DNA of 64,000 bases from Saussurea involucrata (GCA_033807775.1 CM066314.1:32661001-32725000), one strand, 5' to 3'; counted from the first letter of the stretch, positions 30,170 through 42,715 are shown. A program made the numbers and translations. The notes: a model not told the origin generated them from the letters alone.

Positions 30170-31319
30170 ATACGAGAAATGGTCAACTCCAAGAGCAGCT
30201 TGACCAACTCCAAACTGAAACGCAGATTTCACCCGAACTTTCCTCAAGCTCATCTGACACGTGTTTGTGTAAAGCTTTCATTAGCAAAATATTTACTCAA
30301 GACGGCAAGGAACCTCAAGATACGAGTGTTTCAATGAATTTAAACTCTGATTTTTTCTTAGCTTTCGCACCAAATTCCCCGAAACACACGAGCATAAAGT
30401 GTTCTCGCCTTCCTCGACCGATCCAAGTCCTGTAATTCTGGATGTTAATTTTTCTGAATACATGAACTCCGAAGGCAATTCTGATGAAGAGTTTGAGTCG
30501 TTCCCCTTCGACAAACCTCTTCCGAGTCATACTGATTTTTTGTCACCAGTAGTCAATCGACCGGTCAATTTTCTAAAGGGTGCTTGTTCTAAAACAAAGA
30601 CCCCAACTGTGATTAAGATTTCTAAATCTAAAACTGTCTCTCAAACACAATCACAGCCGAGGCAAAAGACCGAGCGATTGCCTATCAAAAATATTGTTTC
30701 CTCAAAAGTCACTGACCGTACTGTCCCTGTTGTTTCAGATAAAAACGGTCGCACTAATCAAGAAAAACCAAAGTGGCTAGCTAGGGAACCTGTCGAGGAT
30801 GCTGCATCAAAGTCTTTCAATACTGTCTTTTTCCCTAGAATGAACAAAAACGATTGTGCTTGGAATCATAGGAATTATTTTGTTAAACGTGGTGTTTCTT
30901 TTCCAATTAAGCTTTATTCCATTCATCAATTGATTCAGTTATCGCATGATTGTTTGTGTTGTTCTAGTTGTGGATGGAATGACTTTGATGATATCAATAA
31001 TAATGATTGGTTTGGGTCATATCACATATATAATCATACACCCAAAAGCAAACCCTGTAATAACAAAAAGAAACACCATAAACAACGGGGTTCCCAATCA
31101 GAGATTAAACCACAGTAGGAGAGAAAACCCATTCCAAAACGGGTTTCTCCTACTGAGGTTAAACCGACACCCAAAAGGAAACCTGCTACAAAACCAGTTC
31201 CTCCAAAAGGTGTAAAACCTACACCTAAGAGGCAACCTGCGTCAAAGCAAGTTCTTCCGAAGGGTGTCAAACCTAACCCTCCAGGACCTATGCAAATATG
31301 GGTACCTAAAGTCCGCTAA
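30170..31319 (+). pseudogene. SIRE-type gag remnant (unit 1)
   Basis: The frame 30399-31118 encodes an acidic N-terminal stretch, a Lys/Ser-rich middle and a cysteine- and asparagine-rich C-terminal part ending in a basic KKKHHKQRG segment. After an in-frame stop the same frame continues to 31319 with three copies of a KP-TPKR-PA-K-V-PKGV-like repeat and ends QIWVPK, the usual gag-protease border of SIRE elements. Upstream, around 30154-30400, another frame holds coiled-coil-like Gln/Leu-rich sequence. The N-terminal gag half and the 5' LTR are missing. Confidence 0.7.
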
Positions 31320-32600
31320 CTTGTTTTTGCAGGACGGTCATGTGTGGTACTTAGACTCTGGATGCTCCAAGCACATGATCGGAAGGAGGGAGCTTCTCAC
31401 GAACTACAAAGAAGTATATGGCGGAGACGTGAGATTCGGGAACAATGACAAGGCGCCGATTATGGGCTACGACGACATTGTACAAGACAAGATCACCCTA
31501 AAAAAGATGTCACACGTCGCGGGATTGGGACACAATCTGTTCAGTATCGGCCAATTCTGCGACAAAGATTTAGAGGTCTGCTTCAAATCCAAAAGGTGTA
31601 GAATCCTCAACAACGACGGAAAGGAGCTACTGGTTGGAACGCAACACACCAACCTCTACACGATTGACCTCACAGCCCTGAAGACCGATACTTCTGTCTG
31701 CCTGATGTCAAAGGCCAACTCCCAGAAAGCGTGGATTTGGCATCGACGTCTCTCGCACCTGAACTTCAAAAGTATCAACAAACTGGTGTTGGGCGAACAC
31801 GTGAAAGGCATGCCCGATATTCAATTCGTCAAAGATCTACTCTACGGGCCATGCGAAATGGGAAAGATGAAGCGAGTGACGCATAAGCCGAAGGCCGCTC
31901 CGAGCACGTCCCGGTCCCTTGAACTCATCCATATGGATTTGTGTGGACCAATGCGTGTTCAAAGCATCAACAAGCGCAAGTATGTCCTGGTGATGGTGGA
32001 TGACTTCTCAAGCTATACATGGGTCAAGTTCCTTTGCTCGAAAGACGAAACTCCGGAGCTGATCATCACCCATTTGAAGACCATCTAGCTTTATCTTCAA
32101 GGTCAAGTTCTGACTATCAGGACCGGCAACGGGACGGAAATCAAGAATCAAACGGTGACCGACTACCTATCTTTTGTCGGTATCTCGCAAACCTTCTCGA
32201 CGGTACGCACTCCTCAGCAAAACGGAGTGGTGGAAAGACGCAACCGTACCCTAGTCGAAGCGGCTCGCACCATGCTTTCTCAATCGAAACTACCGCTATT
32301 TCTCTGGGCCGAAGTGGTGTCTACAACTTGTTACACACAAAACCGCCCATCATCAACAAGCGGTTCAACAAGACACCGTACGAGATCATCAACAAACGCA
32401 TTCCGAATATCAAGTACTTCCATGCATTCGGATGCACGTGCTACGTCTTAAACGACAAGGACGATCTCAGCAAATTTAGCCCCAAGGCGGACGAATGAGT
32501 TTTCATCGGATACTCCATGCAGGCTAAGGCGTATCGCGTTTACAACAAATGGACTAAAACCGTTACTGAAAGTGTAAACGTGACATTCGACGAAGCCGCA
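31320..32600 (+). pseudogene. SIRE-type protease and integrase (unit 1)
   Basis: The protease motif WYLDSGCSKHMIG begins near 31345. The pre-integrase domain follows, with HRRLSHLNFKSINKL and CEMGKMKR forming the zinc finger, and the integrase core begins at MDLCGPMR and MVDDFSSYTW. Lesions: an in-frame TAG at 32086-32088, a frameshift near 32345 (both shared with unit 2), a TGA at 32496-32498 and a change of the second catalytic aspartate (RTGNGTE for RTDNGTE), the last two private to unit 1. The core continues through PQQNGVVERRNRT and ends about 32615. The protein cannot be active. Confidence 0.88.
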
Positions 32601-32668
32601 GATTTGGCTTCTTAACACATTAGTTCAGAACCCGGTTTAACTGGCGTGCTAGCTTCCGAACTTCACGT

Positions 32669-34815
32669 TTGGGATCTGCACAAGCGACAGTAAATCCGAA
32701 TCATGCATCTTCATCGAATGCTGATATTTCAGATTTAGATTTATTGTTTAAGTATTTTTATGATGACATATTTAACGCTTCTACCCCTCATGTCTCAGCA
32801 CAACCACGACTCGAGGTTGCTCGCATCGAGGATTCGGCGAATCTATCTGGTCCGCCGCCTTTGACCAGCACGCCTTCCATCACTGTGGAGACAGCTCAAC
32901 CGTCATCATCAACGACTTCTGATACTATCATCCCCCCGGAGGAACCAGTCATAACCCCAGAGATCGCTCCTGAAAGTTCGTCATCTACTACACTCAATGC
33001 TCAACCTCTGAATTCCTCGGAACCAGAAGTTGCTCAACCATTGACGAACCCTCCCCCATCTCCTACGAGGAACCAACCGGCTACACTTGAAGCAGTACAA
33101 GACCTTCCATCTGGTGCCTATGTGGATCCAGACGCCTCTCATTCAACTCAACAGCCGCTTCCACACACCACCAAATGGACGAAAGCTCATCCCCTACATC
33201 AAATCATAGGTTATCCCTCCACTCCTGTTCAAACGCGAGGCGTATTAGCCAATTTCTGCCTCTTTTCTGATTTCTTGAGTAAGATCGAGCCTACAACCGT
33301 CCGCGAAGCATTCGAAGACCCGGAATGGATCATAGCCATGCAAGAGGAGCTCACTAATTCGAGGCCCTCAAGGTATGGCGACTGGTTCCACGTCCGTCTC
33401 ACAAAACGGTGATCGGCACGAAGTGGATTTTCAAGAACAAGAAGGACGAAGATGGCATCGTCGTTCGCAACAAGGCACGTCTCGTGGCTAAGGGATACCG
33501 TCAACAAGAAGGGATTGAATACGACGAGACTTACGCTCCAGTGGCAAGGATAGAAGCTATACGTATGTTCCTAGCATACGCCGCACACAAGAACTTCACG
33601 GTCTTCCAAATGGATGTGAAGACCGCATTCCTCTACGGCGATATCAAGGAAGAAGTATACGTGTCGCAATCGGACGGATTCATGGACGATTCGAAGCCTG
33701 ATCATGTCTACGTTCTAGACAAGGCGCTTTACGGTCTAAAGCAAGCTCCACGAGCCTTGTACAATACTCTATCCGAGTTCTTGTTAAATTCAGAATTCAC
33801 ACGAGGTAAGATCGATTCAACTTTATTTATCAAGAACGAAAAGGGTCATATTGTCTTAGTACTAGTGTATGTCGATGACATAATTTTCGGCTCTACTAAT
33901 CCTCAGTATGCAAAGAACTTTGCCAATGTTATGGGAAATTTTTTTAAAATGAGTATTCTTTGTGAGATGAATTTCTTCCTTGGTCTTCAAGTTAAACAAC
34001 TGTCGACCGGGATATTCATAAACCAGTCTAAGTACATCCGGGATATTCTTCGGAAATTCCAGATGGAACAATCCTCACCAATGAAAACTCTCATGGCAAC
34101 CGGCACAAAGCTTCACGCCGATCCTAACGGAAAGGATGTGAACACTAAATTGTATCGGGGAATGATCGGTTCTTTGATGTATCTAACCGCAAGTAGACCG
34201 GATATCATGTTTTCAACTTTTCTATGCGCCCGATTTCAATCAAAACCAAAAGAGTCTCATTTAATAGTCGTGAAACGAATTTTTCGTTATTTACGTGGTA
34301 CTGCTGATCTTGGCTTGTGGTACCCGAAAGAGACGGGTTTTGAACTATCTTCTTACTCTGATGCGGACCACGCGGGCAACATGATGGACCGGAAGAGCAC
34401 ATCGGGGCATGTGCAGTTCTTGGGAGATAGCTTGGTGAGTTGGGCATCCAAGAAGCAGCAGTGCGTCTCTACGTCGACTGTCGAGGCAGAATACGTGGCC
34501 GCCGCGAGCTGTTGTTCTCAGGTAATTTGGATGCGCACACAACTCAAGGATTACGGCTTCACATACGTAAAGGTGCCCATCTACTGCGACTCGAAGAGCG
34601 CAATTGCCATATCAAGCAATCTGGTCCAACACACGAAGACAAAGCACATAGACGTTCGGTATCATTTCATCAAGGATCACGTTGAAAGAGGTACAGTCGA
34701 ACTCTATTTTGTAAGTACAAAACATCAGTTAGCAGACGTGTTTACAAAACCCTTGGACGAAAAACGTTTTAATACTCTGGTGTCCAAGTTGGGTATGCTA
34801 AATCTGAAGACTTGA
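32669..34815 (+). pseudogene. SIRE-type linker, reverse transcriptase and RNase H (unit 1)
   Basis: 32669-33412 encodes the Ser/Pro/Thr-rich linker that separates integrase from RT in copia polyproteins, ending with WIIAMQEEL. A frameshift near 33358, shared with unit 2, separates it from the 468-codon frame 33409-34815. That frame has KARLVAKGYRQQEG, MDVKTAFLYG, LYGLKQAPRA and the intact catalytic LVYVDDIIFGS, then RNase H with SDADHAG, STVEAEYVAAA, CDSKSAIAI and DVFTKPL. The RT-RNase H part is open to its natural stop, so on its own it looks nearly intact. Confidence 0.92.
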
Positions 34816-35077
34816 TCTGATTATGTGCCCGATACAAGTTCCATACATCTACGAGAAACTGTCTTCTCATCATCCGTTGTTCACACTACTGATGATTGAG
34901 CATACACTTTCTCGCAATTGTATTCTACATGTATCAATTACACAGTTAGATTGAGTCTCTGTATTTATTAGGTAGATTTCGTTTGTTTTCTTTCCTTCAA
35001 CGTGTGTTTCTTTTATTTAATACTGTCGTCTAGTTTAATTTGTTCTATATCTGTGCTTTCACGAGTGTTCATGTGTT

Positions 35078-35378
35078 CAGGGGGAGCATGAACCAGTATC
35101 AGGTAAGTCTACTCTACTGTTGAGGGGGAGCGTCACACACAATATTTTTTAACTGCTGAAAAGTTTTTTGTATGTGTGGATACTCCCGTGCGTATTTCAC
35201 ACTACGCACACATTCTGAGGGGGAGCATATCATTTTATGTTCATCATTTGAGGGGGAGCGACACAAGTTTCTCTTTAAATGTCTAAAAGTTTTTTGTGTG
35301 TGTCGGCCTCTCCATTGCACATTTTTGCACTATCTGAGGGGGAACAAAGCATTCCCCATGCTCAAGTTGAGGGGGAGC
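35078..35378 (+). repeat. Array of six polypurine-like GAGGGGGAGC motifs
   Basis: Copies are at 35078 (first base C), 35122, 35217, 35250, 35336 (GAAC variant) and 35369. They alternate with two related T-rich segments (AAAAGTTTTTTGT near 35159 and 35286). Each resembles the true polypurine tract at 39613-39624. They lie directly after pol. Confidence 0.85.
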
Positions 35379-35429
35379 GAGAGAAGGTTTTATTTAAACT
35401 CCAAATAGCTCTATTTTTCCGCCATAACA

Positions 35430-36240
35430 AAGTGTCCGGACAGGTCTCCGGACACCCATCTATCCGGACAGGTTTCCGGACCGGATGGGTATCCGGGTAG
35501 ACCCACCCGGATTACATGGTCCATATAAAGAGCGTCCGGACACCCCACACTCACTTATCCGGAAACATCGACAAAAACCATAAACCTCTCTCATTTTCTC
35601 TCTCGTTCGGACTACCCTACCATCCACGAATCTCGATCATTTTTCGGTCCAGGTATGTGCTTCTCATATCCAGCTAGATAGTTAGTAGTCCTGTTTCACA
35701 CACTTATTCACACGAAACATCCACTGTTTTGCACAAATCCGGGTTTCCGAACCTTTATTTCAGGTCGCCTTTGTTCGACCCATTCCAGGATGTTTCTGAC
35801 CGATTCAACACATATAGGATGCACCCAGACTCCTATTCGTTCTGTTATGATCATTGGTTGTGTGTTTACATGAGTATTTGGGCGAAATCACACCATCCGT
35901 AAGTCGTCCGGAAACATTCTTAGTGTCCAGAAACCATCAAGTTGATAACGATTTGTCCGGTAACACTCAACATCCGGAAACCTAGTTGTCCGGAAACCTC
36001 AGGATTTCCGGTAAGTTCAACTACCGGATAGTTGAGGTGTCCGGTACCCTAGTTGTCCGGTAAACTTGTATCTCATCCGGAAACCATTTTGTCCGGAATG
36101 TCTAAACTGTCCGGAAACTCTCAACTCATCCGGAATCATTTGATGTCCGGATACACTTTGTCCGGATACCATATTATGTCCGGAAAGTTTTGTATTCCAT
36201 GGTTTTGTTCGGACACCCCTGTGTTTGTCAGTCCGGTACC
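35430..36240. repeat. TCCGGA-rich array
   Basis: About 22 TCCGG words, most within TGTCCGGAAAC- or ATCCGGAAAC-like phrases spaced 10-40 bp, in two clusters (35430-35560 and 35905-36235). Many contain the palindrome TCCGGA. The density is far above that of the AT-rich surroundings. Confidence 0.85.
35524..35529 (+). promoter_or_regulatory. Candidate internal TATA box upstream of the env-like frame
   Basis: TATAAA in the context CCATATAAAGAG lies 835 bp before the env-like ATG and about 130 bp before a good splice donor, with a CT-rich leader-like segment between. Promoter activity is inferred only. Confidence 0.4.
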
Positions 36241-36351
36241 TATTTTCCTCATTGCCAGTCCCTAATCTGTCTACGATTGAGCCACTTAATGCAATGGTAC
36301 GCGCCGACACTTGTTTATTCACCCTGTTTACTAACTTAGATTCTTTTTCAG
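35653..36351 (+). other. Candidate intron before the env-like ATG
   Basis: A donor CCAG/GTATGT at 35653 and an acceptor TTCTTTTTCAG ending at 36351, preceded by a branch-point-like CTAAC at 36331, would remove 699 bp including most of the TCCGGA array. This would leave the ATG at 36359 eight bases into the next exon. A second strong donor, CAG/GTAAGT, is at 35103. Splicing is a prediction. Confidence 0.45.
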
Positions 36352-36358
36352 ATATTCT

Positions 36359-39300
36359 ATGGCGGATCAAGAACAACAACAACAACATCCTGACGAGAAA
36401 ATTCCTCCTCAAGAAGAATTTATCGATGAAGCAGCTGATAATGCTTTGGTCGCCCCTGACCACGACATCGAGATAGAAGCCAACAACCATCATTTGGACG
36501 CAGCTGAGTTCCGACCACAACCACAACACCGTGTGATCGTGGATATCTTACTTGGTCACCCTCTCCGTGAGGCCCTCACTGCCACAACCGACGTTCCACT
36601 ACTATATGTGAATCAAGTGTGGCTATCTGCCCAAGTCATTACGGCGGGCGATTCATAGACAATCACGGCGCAGATCGACAACCACCCCTTCACACTCACA
36701 CCTGAGTCCTTCCGGCGTCTACTGTCACTACCCGAAGCCACCGTCGGCGGACATCAATGATTCAACCCTGCGGTCAATGACGCAACTCTGTGTGAACAAG
36801 TACGCGCACTCGGTTACAACCACGCTCTTGATCGACCTTCAGCGTTCAACCGCAAATATCTGGGGCCCATCTGGTACACCTTGTTCACCATATTGAACAG
36901 GTGTCTCTCATCCATATGGAAGGGAATAGACCAGTGCACCAGCGACTTCCTTCGTTTATTCCATGTCGTGTGCTACAACAGACACGTCGACTGTGCTATG
37001 ATAATCTGGAGCAAAATTGTGCAAGCTATTCGACAAATTAGTGGGTCGAAGCAAAAGAAGTTCCTACCCTATCCTCGCTTTCTTTCCTTGGCTGTGCGAC
37101 AACACATGGATGCGAATCCAACAATACCGCGATGTCTTAACCATCCGGTATGTCCTCCTTTTCACTTGCAATACATGGTGATTCGAAACCCGTCCAACGC
37201 CATAGCCATGCCCCTACCTGACGCCCTACTGGCATACGCGGACCCCAATGCACCGAATGTGGTAGAATATAGGAGAGCGATAGCTGCTCCTATGGTCCAA
37301 CCAGCGTTGGAGGGACCTCCCCAGGGAGATAGAACTGAGGGACGTGAGGGTCCTAGGACAAGAGGTGGCAGGACCCGGGCAACAGGGGCTCCTGGGCGGG
37401 GTGTGTTAAGAGTACGGGTGTTTCAACTTCTCACGGGGACATAACACAACTTCTACCGGTCTCTCAATCGGAGAGTACAGGTATTGAAAGAGACCAGCAA
37501 CCCCCGGTCTCGACTTCTTTGAGTGCACTATTGAGTCTAGAGCCACTTGTTATTAAACATTCTTCGGATAGGACACATGATGAGACTCACCAATTCGATG
37601 CTCTTCGTGACTCGATCGAAACTTACGTAGGATCTCCGCTTTTAAGTGGAATCCGAGGATCGGAAGGAAATCCAACCACGGCTACCCCTGTGCCAACCAT
37701 GAACGTAGGTGGCTCTGCCTCTAAGGTAGACACCTCAACGGGTAATCTAAGTGATCCCGATGTTATTTTACCTGACTCTGTGTCAAAGGGATATCTGAGC
37801 AGCGCCCTAAAGGCTATCCGCGAGGCAATGGAACAGCGCTTTACCAACGAGCTCGACAAACTGAAGGCTCTGATCAAAGGTAAAGAGAAGATGGTTGAAC
37901 CTGAAATTGCACCAACACCTCCACCGGCTCTGGCTCAGCCTATCTATATAGTGGACACCTTGAAGACCATGCTTCTGCCTTAGCTGCTCCAACAATCCGA
38001 AACTGACGCCTCTACCGAAGCATACCTGATATCTGTTCTACAATCACAAGTCACTGCTCCTTCGTCATCCGTTACATCTCGAGTGGACCAGCTTGACACG
38101 ACTCTTAAGGACGTACAACAAGCACTCACAACGCTGTCCGAGAGGGTCAGAACACTCGAAGACACCTGCAAGAGTCAAGCTGGCGGACTCAAGCGTCGGC
38201 ACGATGACCAAGACGACCCTGATCACCGTGAGGGGGAGAACAAGAGAATACGCATGTCCGAGTCCGATCCAATCATCCCTGAAACTATTGTGGTTCAACC
38301 GGAACCTTCAACTGCGGCAACTACAACCGAAACCGGACCCGAAGCTGAGTTGCCTTTAACCGAGATGGTACAGGATATGGACATCTCTGATGACGAAGAC
38401 CCGATTGTTGAAAAGCCTGATGGAACATCACAGGAATTGGTCACCTTTGATACATCAGATAGGTATACTATCAATCTGATAGATCCAGACACTGAGATCG
38501 ACCCGGAGACCGAAGATGCATGGTATGAAAAAGCCGCCAGTGTCGTAAATCTCCAGGTAAACCTGATCTTCCCTACTGATGAAGACGATAATGTCGACTA
38601 CGACCAATTTCTGCTTTAAAACCTGTATGGTACACCCGTTCACTCTGCTCAAGCCGCCGAAACTTCTACAAGACCTGATACTACATCTGCTGAAATTCTG
38701 ACATCTCCTCTGCAACCGACAGCTTTTGATCTTTCTCCCTCTCCACCGCAACTAATCCCATGGGAGAAGATCACAATATTTATTCCTCACTTGGAGGAAT
38801 CTCTGAAAAGGCTGTTCGTTTATAGGTTACGCCCTATCGAGCCTACTTTTTGCATTGGTATTTATAGTTCCAACCCCGAATACCAAAGCCGGTACATAAA
38901 CGCAATGAAGCGATGTCTGCCAGTTAGCCAAGTCCGAACAAAGCACAAGATCACCGAAGTGCTCAACATCCAAACAGGTAGAATTCTGAAAGTTTTGTTT
39001 CCCATCTTCACCGTCTGACGAGAAGACGGAAATGAATGGATTTTTTCCGAAGCTGACGTCAAGAATCTCCGACCGTTCGACTTCTATGCTATACTGAAAG
39101 ACCTCCGAACCAGAACCATCTGACCGCTTCATGTAACCAAAGCGCTCCAAGCTGTTCGTTGATTCCTAGTCCGTACCATCATGATGTCCTATCTCACGGA
39201 TTTCCAAATGGCAATCGAGAACAGAGCAAAGAAGGTAAATCTGATAAAGCCGAATCTGATAGCGCCCGAACTGAAGATGTATCCCGAGAACGCACTGCTT

Positions 39301-39627
39301 CTGGAACCAGAATTTGGGATTGTCTACATCAACGATCAGAATGAAAAGAAATTTCTTCGCTTCAGTTAGGTTGATAGATTCTGCGACGGCACGCTCTTCA
39401 AGGTCCAAAATGCTCTTCGCAACATCATTTCTTACGAATCAGAAAATCAAAGGCTTTCATATCTTCCCAATTCGAATGAGACAACCGCTCGAAAAGCCTT
39501 AGAAATGGTTGAAGAAAGCATCGACTATCGTTGTGCTATCCGAATGTTCGAGGTACACTTTGCGCTCCGTAAAATATATGTCTACAACTGGCGCGAACTC
39601 GAATGTCAATACAAAGGGGGAGATTGT
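36359..39627 (+). pseudogene. Degenerate env-like region of the SIRE-type element
   Basis: A long frame starts at ATG 36359 and can be followed through broken pieces to the polypurine tract. Frame 2 covers 36359-37444, with stops at 36656 (TAG) and 36758 (TGA), and encodes HPLREALTATTDVPLLYVNQ, LTPESFRRLLSLP and NRCLSS. Frame 1 covers 37519-39627, with several stops, and encodes a coiled-coil-like segment (about 38083-38200), a basic GLKRRHDD segment, an acidic region, and a C-terminal part with EADVKNLRPFDFYAILKDL and MMSYLTDFQMAIENR. Such reading frames behind RNase H are characteristic of SIRE/Maximus elements and abundant in Asteraceae. No signal peptide or convincing membrane segment was seen, so 'env-like' refers to position only. 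Confidence 0.7.
39613..39624 (+). other. Polypurine tract of the SIRE-type element
   Basis: AAAGGGGGAGAT directly precedes the LTR start TGTTAGGG at 39625. Confidence 0.85.
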
Positions 39628-39900
39628 TAGGGTCAATCTTTGATTGTATAGAAGTTCAAGGGCTTGTTTGTATTTCTTTATTTTGAGCCTAGTTAGTGAA
39701 CGGGTCGTGGGCTTGTTAACCACGGGCCCGCCATATATAATGTTTGTTTAGCCTTTGTTTTAGGCTAGTTGTCATTTTAGCTTTCCTACTCTTAATTGTA
39801 AACTCTTTGATTATTGAAAGCAAATTGGATGACCAGTTGAAATCATAACCATTGTTCTTACATATTGATTTCTACATTATTCGTTGTACGATTCTGAGAC
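39625..39900 (+). repeat. 3' LTR of the SIRE-type element (right end approximate)
   Basis: Begins TGTTAGGGTCAATC after the polypurine tract. It contains a TATA-like CCATATATAATG near 39731 and runs to about 39900, where element X's integrase sequence resumes. No 5' partner exists near 29901-30400, so length and right boundary cannot be fixed by comparison. Confidence 0.65.
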
Positions 39901-39904
39901 TCAC

Positions 39905-42708
39905 AATACCACTAAGAGTCTTTGTGATTTGGTTCACATCGACTTATGGGGTCCTTATCGTTTGGCAAGTAGAGAAGGGTACAAGTATTTTCTAACTATA
40001 GTTGATGATTTTACTTGATCTGTGTGGATTTTTTTGTTAAAGCATAAAAATGAAGTTTATGACAATATTGTGGATTTTCACAGCTTGCTAATCACTCAAT
40101 TTGGAAAACGTGTAAAGGTGTTCATAAGCGATAACGGGTCTGAATTTAAAAATAATATGTTAGGTGAGTTCTTTAGGAAAAATGGAACTGTGCATCAAAC
40201 GTCTTACGTATACACACCCCAACAGAATGGGGTTGTAGAACACAAGCATCGTCATTTACTCAATGTTGCTAGGGCACTCATGTTTCAAGGAGAAGTCCCA
40301 TTAAATATGTGGAGTGAGTGTATACTCACTGCCACATATCTCATAAACAGAACTCCCTCTTCAGTTCTGAATGGGAAATCTCCCTACGAGCTTGTTTATT
40401 TGCACCTGTTTTAACTCATTTAAGGAATTTTGGATGCTTATGTTTTGCTATTAAACATAATAACACTGACAAATTCTCTTCTAGAAGTGAAAAATGCGTT
40501 TTGCTTGGCTATTCTAATTCCAAGAAAGGATATAGATTATATAGTCTTGATTCAAAACAAATTTTTATTTCTAGAGATGTAAAGTTTTACGAAACCATCT
40601 TTCCATTCAAAATGCGTGCAACCAAACAAGATTCTGGTTCTAGTGATTTGAATACTTTAAATTTTTTCGATTCCATTTTTGTTCAAACTAATGATTTCAA
40701 TCTTGATCCACCCGATGATGATAATAGGGAGAGTGCTCAAGAAAATTTAAATGTTAATACTTCTGAAAACAATAATAAAAGGAACCATGATTATTTGAGT
40801 GGTCAAGATAGAGCTACCGGGTCTAGTGATCCTGGTCCTACTATAGATAGGGCTACTGGATCTAGTGATCCTGGCAGTACTAGTATGACTGCAAATGATC
40901 ATGGGGAGGCTGAGTTTAGTCCCTTACGTATTCAACATCATGATGTAAACTTGATCTCCCCTTATGAGGGAAATACTTCTGAGCCAAATACAAATACTTT
41001 AGTTAGAAAATCTAGTCGTCCTTCGAACTTGCCACGACGATTCAGTGACTATGTTGTTGAGGGTAAAGTAAAATATGGTCTTGAAAAAGTAGTCAACTAT
41101 GCTAGTCATAGCCAGGAAAACTTTTGTTTTGTTTCAACCTTAAATAAGGCTGTAGAACCTGAAATTTTTTACGAGGCTAGTAAAGACGAAAATTGGATCA
41201 TTGCAATGAACGAAGAGATGGAGGCTCTGTATAGAAACAATACATGGGTTCTAACAGATTTGCCTCCTGGTCGTAAGCCTATTGGCTGTAAATGGGTTTA
41301 CAAAATAAAGTACATATCAAGTGGAGAAATAGAGAGATATAAGGCCAGGTTAGTTGCAAAGGGCTATTCACAAAGGGAAGGTCTAGACTATGAAGAGACC
41401 TTCTCTCCAGTAGTTAAAATGGTAACAGCCCGTTGTGTTATTGCCTTGGCTGTGCAAAATAAGTGGCCATTGTGCCAACTTGATATAAATAATGCTTTTT
41501 TATATGGTGATCTTAATGAAGAAGTGTATATGTCATTACCTCCTGGATATTTTACACCAAATGATGGAAGAGTTTGTAAATTAGTAAAATCTCTCTATGG
41601 TTTAAAACAGGCTCCACGACAGTGGTATGAAAAACTGTCTTCATGTCTTGTTGAGAATGGTTTTGTGCAATGTTCTAGTGATTACTCACTCTTTACTAAA
41701 AGTGTTAATTCTGTATTTTTAATTATTTTAGTTTATGTTGATGACATTGTTCTTACTGGAAATGACTTGTCTGAAATTAAGAAAGTCAAGGAACATTTGC
41801 AATCTAGTTTTAAAATAAAAGATTTGGGTGAGTTAAAATTCCTTTTGGGAATTGAAATTTTGAGGACTGAAAAAGGAATTTGCATGTCTCAAAGAAAATA
41901 TTGCTTAGAATTATTAAGTGATTTTGGTTATCTAGGGGTTAAACCTATATGAACACCAATGGACATGAACTTAGTTGTCACTGACTCTTTGGGTCTAGAC
42001 TCCAAAGATCCTCCCTTAAAGGATTTTACTGCTTTTCAAAGACTAGTAGGAATGTTAATATATCTTTTGGCTACTAGACCAGATATTGCATTTGTTGTAC
42101 ACTGTTTAAGTCAGTTTATGCACTCACCTAGGTTGTCTCATTTGAAGTTAGCTCTTAGGGTATTACGATATTTGAAATTATCACCTGGTAAAGGAGTTAA
42201 CTTCTCTGCATCTACAGATTTTAAATTAAATGTCTATGTTGATGCTGACTGGGGAAAGTGTGTTACGACACGACAGTCAGTCACTGGGTATTGTCTGTTT
42301 TTGGGAAACAACATGATTTCGTGGAAGAGCAAGAAACAAACTACTGTTTCACGCTCTTCTGCAGAATCAGAGTACAGGGTAATGGCCTCTGCACTCTGCG
42401 AAATTATTTGGGTTTTAGAAATTTTGGCAGATTTGAAAATTAAAAATTTGCTTCCAGTAAATTTATATTGTGATAACAAGTCTGCTATTCAAATTGCGAA
42501 TAACCCAGTTTTCCATGAAAGAACAAAGCATATTGAAATTAATGTACACCAAGTTAGAAACAAAGTAGCTTCTGGAATATTGAAAACTGTTAAAGTAGCT
42601 TCAACAGAAAATCCAGCAGATATATTCACTAAGTCACTTGGTATAAGTCAACATAACTATCTTTGTGGAAAATTAAAATTATTGGATTTGTTCAGATGTC
42701 AAGATTAA
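39905..42708 (+). pseudogene. Integrase, reverse transcriptase and RNase H of copia element X
   Basis: The integrase starts at about HIDLWGPYR and VDDFT, with an in-frame TGA at about 40017 right after it, then SDNGSEFKNN and TPQQNGVVEHKHR. A frameshift near 40410 leads into the 544-codon frame 40318-41952, with the pre-RT linker, KARLVAKGYSQREG, LDINNAFLYG, LYGLKQAPRQW and the intact LVYVDDIVLTGN. A TGA at 41950-41952 separates this from the RNase H frame 41959-42708 (YVDADWGK, SSAESEYR, CDNKSAIQIA, DIFTKSLG). The N-terminal half of the polyprotein is missing. The sequence differs clearly from the SIRE-type polymerase upstream. Confidence 0.92.
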
Positions 42709-42715
42709 GGGAAGG
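42704..42715 (+). other. Polypurine tract of copia element X
   Basis: ATTAAGGGAAGG sits between the RNase H stop and the LTR start at 42716. Confidence 0.75.
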
